DNA of 64,000 nt from positions 3,512,501 to 3,576,500 of the forward strand of contig NZ_CP029189.1 in assembly GCF_008642275.1 (NCBI RefSeq), written 5' to 3'. The position numbers and the translations under genes were made by a program. Below the pieces are notes generated by a model. The model was not told where the DNA came from. It was given only the letters and a program-made list of their open reading frames with translations, and searched no databases. The stretch's first letter is position 1. Each line of letters begins with the position of its first letter. Origin of the DNA: Streptomyces venezuelae. Its GTDB lineage: Bacteria; Actinomycetota; Actinomycetes; Streptomycetales; Streptomycetaceae. This document shows positions 60,378-64,000 of this stretch, one piece after another.

Positions 60378-61868
60378 TCAGTCGTGTTTGCAGATCCGGT
60401 CGAGGAGATTGGCCGTGGCCCGCTGTACGCGCTCGTCCACATGGCCGGGGCGGTCGAGGGCCGGGGACCAGGCGAAGGTGCCCGAGGCGAAGACCAGCGC
60501 GCCGCTGGGCGCCCGGTAGAGGGAGGTCTCCTGGTGGCGGCGGTGGCCCTCGCTGTCGAGGTACGGGGAGTGCGCCAGCAGGATCCGGTCCTGGTGCTCG
60601 GGGAGCTGCGTGCGCGGGAAGTAGCGGTCGGCCTCACCCGCGACGAGGCCGGGCAGCTCGTCGTTCTCGCCCGCGCCGGTGGAGTCCCAGAGCCAGTGGG
60701 TGGCGTTGCGCACGATCAGGGGCGCGGGTTCCGGGACCCGGCCCGCGTACTGGATGCCGAGCAGCTGCTGCTCCGGGCGGTCGACCTCGCGCCACAGGCT
60801 GGGGCGGCCCGGGCCGCGCCGTTTTCGGCAGGTGAGGAGCCGGTCGTCGACCCCGGAGGGCGACGGGCCGAGCTCGACCTGCCAGTACATCGTGTTGGCG
60901 GAGAGGAAGACGAGCGAGGTGCCGTGCCGGCGGGCACGCTCGACGGTGCGGCGCATGGGGGCCGACCAGTACTCGTCGTGGCCGGGGAAGACCAGCCCGC
61001 GGTAGCGGGTGGGGTCGACGCGGCCGGCGTGCAGGTCGCGGGTGTCGGCGTAGGCGATGTCGTAGCCGTAGCGCTCGGCCCAGCGGATGAAGTCGTAGGC
61101 GTGACCGACGTGCAGGGGCAGGCCCGCGCCCGCGTAGGGGCGGTCGAAGGACACGGTGACGGCCGCGTCCTGCTCGCCGAGCAGCCGGCCCTCCTCGTCC
61201 CAGGCGTGGTAGAGGCTGGCGCCGCTGCGGCCGTCCTCGGGATAGAGGTTGTAGGCCTGCCAGGTGATGTCGGGAAGCAGCAGCAGGAGGTCGGCGGGAT
61301 GGTCGTCGCGGACCGTGAAGGGGATGTGGGAGCGGTAGCCGTCGGCGGTGGTGAGAACGGCGACGTACGCGCCGACGCTCCAGTACGAGGGGACCTGGAG
61401 GCGCCAGGACATCCACCAGTGGTGGCAGGAGACGGTGCGGTCGGCGGCGAGGGGGGCCGGCTGGACGATGCCGGAGAGCCGGGGGCTGGTGGTGATCTTC
61501 GAGGCGCCGTCGCCGCCGTAGTGGCCGATCCGGTAGACGTCGACGGAGAACTGCTGGGGCGGGTCGACGGTGATGTGGAAGTCGATGGCCTCGCCGGGGG
61601 TGACGGCTCCGGTGGAGGCGAAGCCCTTGATCTGGCGGTGGACGTCGTCGGCGGTGCGGGGACCGCCGTTGCCGCGGGCGCGCGGGATCTGGCCGGTACC
61701 GGCCGCCGCGGCCGCAGGGTCCACGTACCAGGGCACGACCTGGCCGGTGTCGTCGAAGTAGAGCTCACTGCCCCGGAACCAGGGCAGGGGGCCCTGGCCG
61801 AAGGGGTCGGTCACCGCGTGCGCGAGCGCACCTGACTCCCAACGCCGGATCTGGTCCGCACCACCCAT
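60378..61868 (-). CDS. N,N-dimethylformamidase beta-subunit-like protein
   Basis: 496 residues. Ig-like N-terminal part (PGEAIDFHITVDPPQQFSVD, YRIGHYGGDGASK), then a glutamine amidotransferase-like large-subunit fold: LLLLLPDITWQAYNLYPEDG, YDIAYADTRDL, LVFPGHDEYWSAPMRR, LVFLSANTMYWQVEL. This is the DMFase-beta C-terminal-like family, common in actinobacteria. True substrate unknown; the annotation reflects family only. ATG 61868 has GGAGGGGAGCG about 6 nt upstream. Confidence 0.85.
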   Translation of the reverse strand: MGGADQIRRWESGALAHAVTDPFGQGPLPWFRGSELYFDDTGQVVPWYVDPAAAAAGTGQIPRARGNGGPRTADDVHRQIKGFASTGAVTPGEAIDFHITVDPPQQFSVDVYRIGHYGGDGASKITTSPRLSGIVQPAPLAADRTVSCHHWWMSWRLQVPSYWSVGAYVAVLTTADGYRSHIPFTVRDDHPADLLLLLPDITWQAYNLYPEDGRSGASLYHAWDEEGRLLGEQDAAVTVSFDRPYAGAGLPLHVGHAYDFIRWAERYGYDIAYADTRDLHAGRVDPTRYRGLVFPGHDEYWSAPMRRTVERARRHGTSLVFLSANTMYWQVELGPSPSGVDDRLLTCRKRRGPGRPSLWREVDRPEQQLLGIQYAGRVPEPAPLIVRNATHWLWDSTGAGENDELPGLVAGEADRYFPRTQLPEHQDRILLAHSPYLDSEGHRRHQETSLYRAPSGALVFASGTFAWSPALDRPGHVDERVQRATANLLDRICKHD

Positions 61869-62107
61869 GACCGCTCCCCTCCCTCGCTCCCCCGAACGGG
61901 CGCACATCGCTTCGGCGCGCTGCTCCTGGCCGGGCCGAGACGGTGTTCCTCGGCTCCCGCTGCGGAACATCGAGCCGTGACCGGTCCCAGCACATCACAT
62001 AACGCACGCAGTCCGTCACTGTTCGTCGCGAATTGACGGGACCGGAACCTTGACATCCGGTTGCCCGTACGGGCCGTGGCCCTTCCGGGGGCCGTGCCGG
62101 ACCCTCC
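61869..62107. other. intergenic region, no gene seen
   Basis: About 240 bp between two minus-strand genes. Contains an AT-richer patch near 61990–62055 with TTGACG (about 62034) and TTGACA (about 62051) on the plus strand; neither has a convincing -10 at the right distance. Confidence 0.5.
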
Positions 62108-63928
62108 TCAGACCAGCCGGACCGGCTTCTCCGGGCGCACGCCGAGGGCCGACAGCCAGTCCCGCAGCGGCTCGGGATTCCCCTCCTCGACCAGGCACAG
62201 CACCCGCGGAGCCAGGTCGGAGCGGCGGTCGCCGCCCACCAGCAGGACCGGCCCGTCGAGCCAGTCCAGCCCCGGGGTGGCCCCGGCCGAGTCCACGGCC
62301 GCGCAGCACACCATCGCCGTGACGTGGTCGGCCAGCAGGTCCCGGCCGCTGCGCGGCGGCTGGAGCGGGAACAGCGGGACGGTGTCCGCACCGCGCGCCT
62401 TCCCGGCCCCGGCGGCCGGTCCGGCGGCCCGCTCCTCGCGGGCCAGCTCGCCGGTGATCCGGCCGGCCAGCGCCTCGCCGGCCGCGCCCTCGCCTCCGAG
62501 GTCGGTGAGGTAGCCCAGGACGCGCTCCAGGGTGGGCCCGGCGAAGGCGTCCGTGGTGGGGGACGCCGAGTCGGCGGCGGCGAGCGTGGCGGGGCCCGCC
62601 GCTCCGGCCGCTCCCGCGGAGCCGGAGGAGCCCGAGGAGCCGGGCCGGGCCGGGGGCGCCCCGGCGGGACCGCTCTGGGCGGCAGAGGGGGCCGCAGGGG
62701 CCGGTGCGGGGGCCCCCGACGGTCCGGCGGGCAGCCCGGCCGGCACGGCCAGGGCGTCCAGCGCCGCCTGCAGGCGGGCCGCCTCCGTCCGCCACTTGCG
62801 GTCCACGACCTCCTCCGGATACGCCGCCCAGTCCACGGGGGACCAGTCCGGCCCGGCCTCGGCCGGACCTCCGTGGAAGAGCCGCGCGGCCAGCAGCGAG
62901 GTCGCCTCGTCGATCAGCCCGGGCTGCTCCAGCAGGTCGCAGGCGGGGCGCTCGCCCAGCCGGGAGGTGAACCCCTCGGCCAGCCGGTCCCGCCGGGAGA
63001 GCTCGGTCAGCGCGGAGACCACCCCGGCGTCGAGGTGCGCCGGCCAGCGGCCCATCCGCCAGGCGGGCAGCGCGACGCGGGTCAGCAGCCGGTCCCAGCC
63101 GGCGTAGGCGAGGCCGACCTGCTCCTGGGCGACGATGCGCAGCCCGTAGTCCACACCCTGTGCACGGTCCGAGGCGGCCGCCGCCACCCCGCGCTCCATC
63201 TCGGCGGCGTCCGTCCGGCACAGCCGCAGCAGCAGCCGGGCCGGGGCGGCGATCCAGCCGAGGCCGCGCCGGGTGCCCACGTCCACGGCCGCGTCCAGCC
63301 CGCGTACAAAACCGCGCGCGTCGGCTATGTCCGGGTGCGCGGAAGGGCCCGTCCCGGCGACGACGGGCGCGAGGACCGCCCGTAGCTCCGCGACGCGCAT
63401 CCACCACAGGAAGGGCGAGCCGATCACCAGCACCGGGGCGGCGCCCGGCTCGGACTCCGGCCCGGCGGGTCCGGGAGCCGTGCCGAAGACACGGGCGGCG
63501 CCGCGGCGGTGGGCCGCGTGGCTGCGGTCCTCCAGCCAGCTGTCGCAGTCCGGGGTCAGGGCTATCGCGGAGGGCGCCGGCACGTCCATCCGGTCGGCCA
63601 GGTCGCGCACCAGCCGGTAGAGATCGGGCGCGGCCGCCTCCGAGAGCGGCACCGTGGGCGTCACGGCGGGGCTCGCCCGCAGCACCACCGCGGCGAAGGC
63701 GCCGCCGACGAGCAGCACGATCGCGGCGACCAGGCACACGACGAGGGTCACCGCGGGCCAGGGATCACCGGCCAGCCGGCCCGTCGCCCGGGCGGCCACC
63801 AGCACGACCGCGAGGGCGGCGGGGAGCAGCCCGACGGCCAGGGCCCTGCTGCGCACGCGCAGCACGGCCAGAGCGCGGGAACGTGCGGACGGTGCGCCCG
63901 CTTCCATGGTCGAACCGGTTCCGGACAC
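62108..63928 (-). CDS. M48-like membrane protein lacking the catalytic motif
   Basis: 606 residues. Two membrane helices (ALAVGLLPAALAVVLVAARA, AVTLVVCLVAAIVLLVGGAF) precede a domain resembling M48 peptidases: LYRLVRDLADRMDVPAPSAI, then VLVIGSPFLWWMRVAELRAV. In M48 the next residues form HExxH; here they are LAPVVAGTG, without His. The remainder is helical, with an Ala/Pro/Gly linker (about 420–480). GTG 63928 has GGTGAGG at 9 nt; ATG 63907 is an alternative. Function unknown. Confidence 0.72.
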   Translation of the reverse strand: MSGTGSTMEAGAPSARSRALAVLRVRSRALAVGLLPAALAVVLVAARATGRLAGDPWPAVTLVVCLVAAIVLLVGGAFAAVVLRASPAVTPTVPLSEAAAPDLYRLVRDLADRMDVPAPSAIALTPDCDSWLEDRSHAAHRRGAARVFGTAPGPAGPESEPGAAPVLVIGSPFLWWMRVAELRAVLAPVVAGTGPSAHPDIADARGFVRGLDAAVDVGTRRGLGWIAAPARLLLRLCRTDAAEMERGVAAAASDRAQGVDYGLRIVAQEQVGLAYAGWDRLLTRVALPAWRMGRWPAHLDAGVVSALTELSRRDRLAEGFTSRLGERPACDLLEQPGLIDEATSLLAARLFHGGPAEAGPDWSPVDWAAYPEEVVDRKWRTEAARLQAALDALAVPAGLPAGPSGAPAPAPAAPSAAQSGPAGAPPARPGSSGSSGSAGAAGAAGPATLAAADSASPTTDAFAGPTLERVLGYLTDLGGEGAAGEALAGRITGELAREERAAGPAAGAGKARGADTVPLFPLQPPRSGRDLLADHVTAMVCCAAVDSAGATPGLDWLDGPVLLVGGDRRSDLAPRVLCLVEEGNPEPLRDWLSALGVRPEKPVRLV

Positions 63929-64000
63929 GGCCGGACCTCACCCCCTCTGCCCTGCGGCGACGTTGCTCACTCCCCCACTGTGACACCCGCCACTGACATC
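63929..64000. other. window edge, upstream of the M48-like gene
   Basis: 72 bp of probable promoter/leader of the minus-strand gene. No gene or clear promoter boxes. Confidence 0.5.

Overview
The window is chromosomal DNA of a high-GC actinomycete, almost certainly a Streptomyces. Evidence: very high GC with strong GC3 bias; many GTG starts and probable leaderless genes; an exact BldC; and the set atrA–ndh, vdh, lsrL and the pur genes in one neighbourhood. From memory, the order matches the Streptomyces coelicolor SCO4068–SCO4122 interval (bldC = SCO4091, purM/purF = SCO4087/4086, purL/Q/S = SCO4079–4077, lsrL = SCO4076, atrA = SCO4118). That comparison was not run here. I see no prophage, insertion sequence, transposase, integrase, CRISPR array or foreign-composition island. 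This is core chromosome, not an accessory region.

Layout. 1–620: 5' end of a 16S rRNA gene on the minus strand with its leader and promoter region. 0.6–14.7 kb: regulators and efflux. A MarR/MFS divergent pair, a PAS–SpoIIE–ATPase phosphatase, type II NADH dehydrogenase divergent from the TetR regulator AtrA, an ECF sigma factor fused to a zinc-finger/membrane/NPCBM sensor, an AfsR-like regulator in tandem with a second MarR, and a second MFS pump whose divergent promoter carries four phased palindromes. 14.7–24.3 kb: an orphan lasso-cyclase-like asparagine synthetase homologue with a damaged ATP-pyrophosphatase motif, an Orf1590/NsdA-type regulator, L-2-hydroxyglutarate oxidase, trmB, a PrsW-type protease and an M23 peptidase. 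24.6–34.8 kb: a membrane SpoIIE phosphatase, initiator tRNA, GNAT, tRNA-Lys, a DEAD-box helicase with perfect internal repeats, a lipoprotein, two overlapping fluoride channels with a zincin-like protein, a Glu–Asp–Phe tRNA cluster, and a DsbA/CcdA-like thiol pair. 34.8–42.5 kb: hrpA, tRNA-Asp, bldC, a hypothetical protein and vdh. 42.8–60.2 kb: purine synthesis genes purM, purF, purL–purQ–purS and purC, all on the minus strand. They are interspersed with a sulfatase, a HIT-like protein, a META-domain lipoprotein, a Cys-rich-tailed membrane protein, lsrL, three glycine tRNAs and an ABC/two-component operon. 60.4–63.9 kb: a dimethylformamidase-like protein and an M48-like membrane protein lacking the catalytic motif.

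How the parts fit. The pur genes supply most of the IMP pathway. Around them sit global regulators of differentiation and antibiotic production (BldC, AtrA, LsrL, Orf1590/NsdA-like, AfsR-like) and nine tRNA genes with strong hairpin terminators. No single new multi-gene defence or biosynthetic system is evident. The most unusual items are the sigma–sensor fusion, the defective macrolactam-synthetase homologue, a promoter-plus-terminator unit that could be a small RNA (17149–17278), a possible leaderless 19-residue ORF convergent with bldC, and the four-site operator array at 13313–13386.
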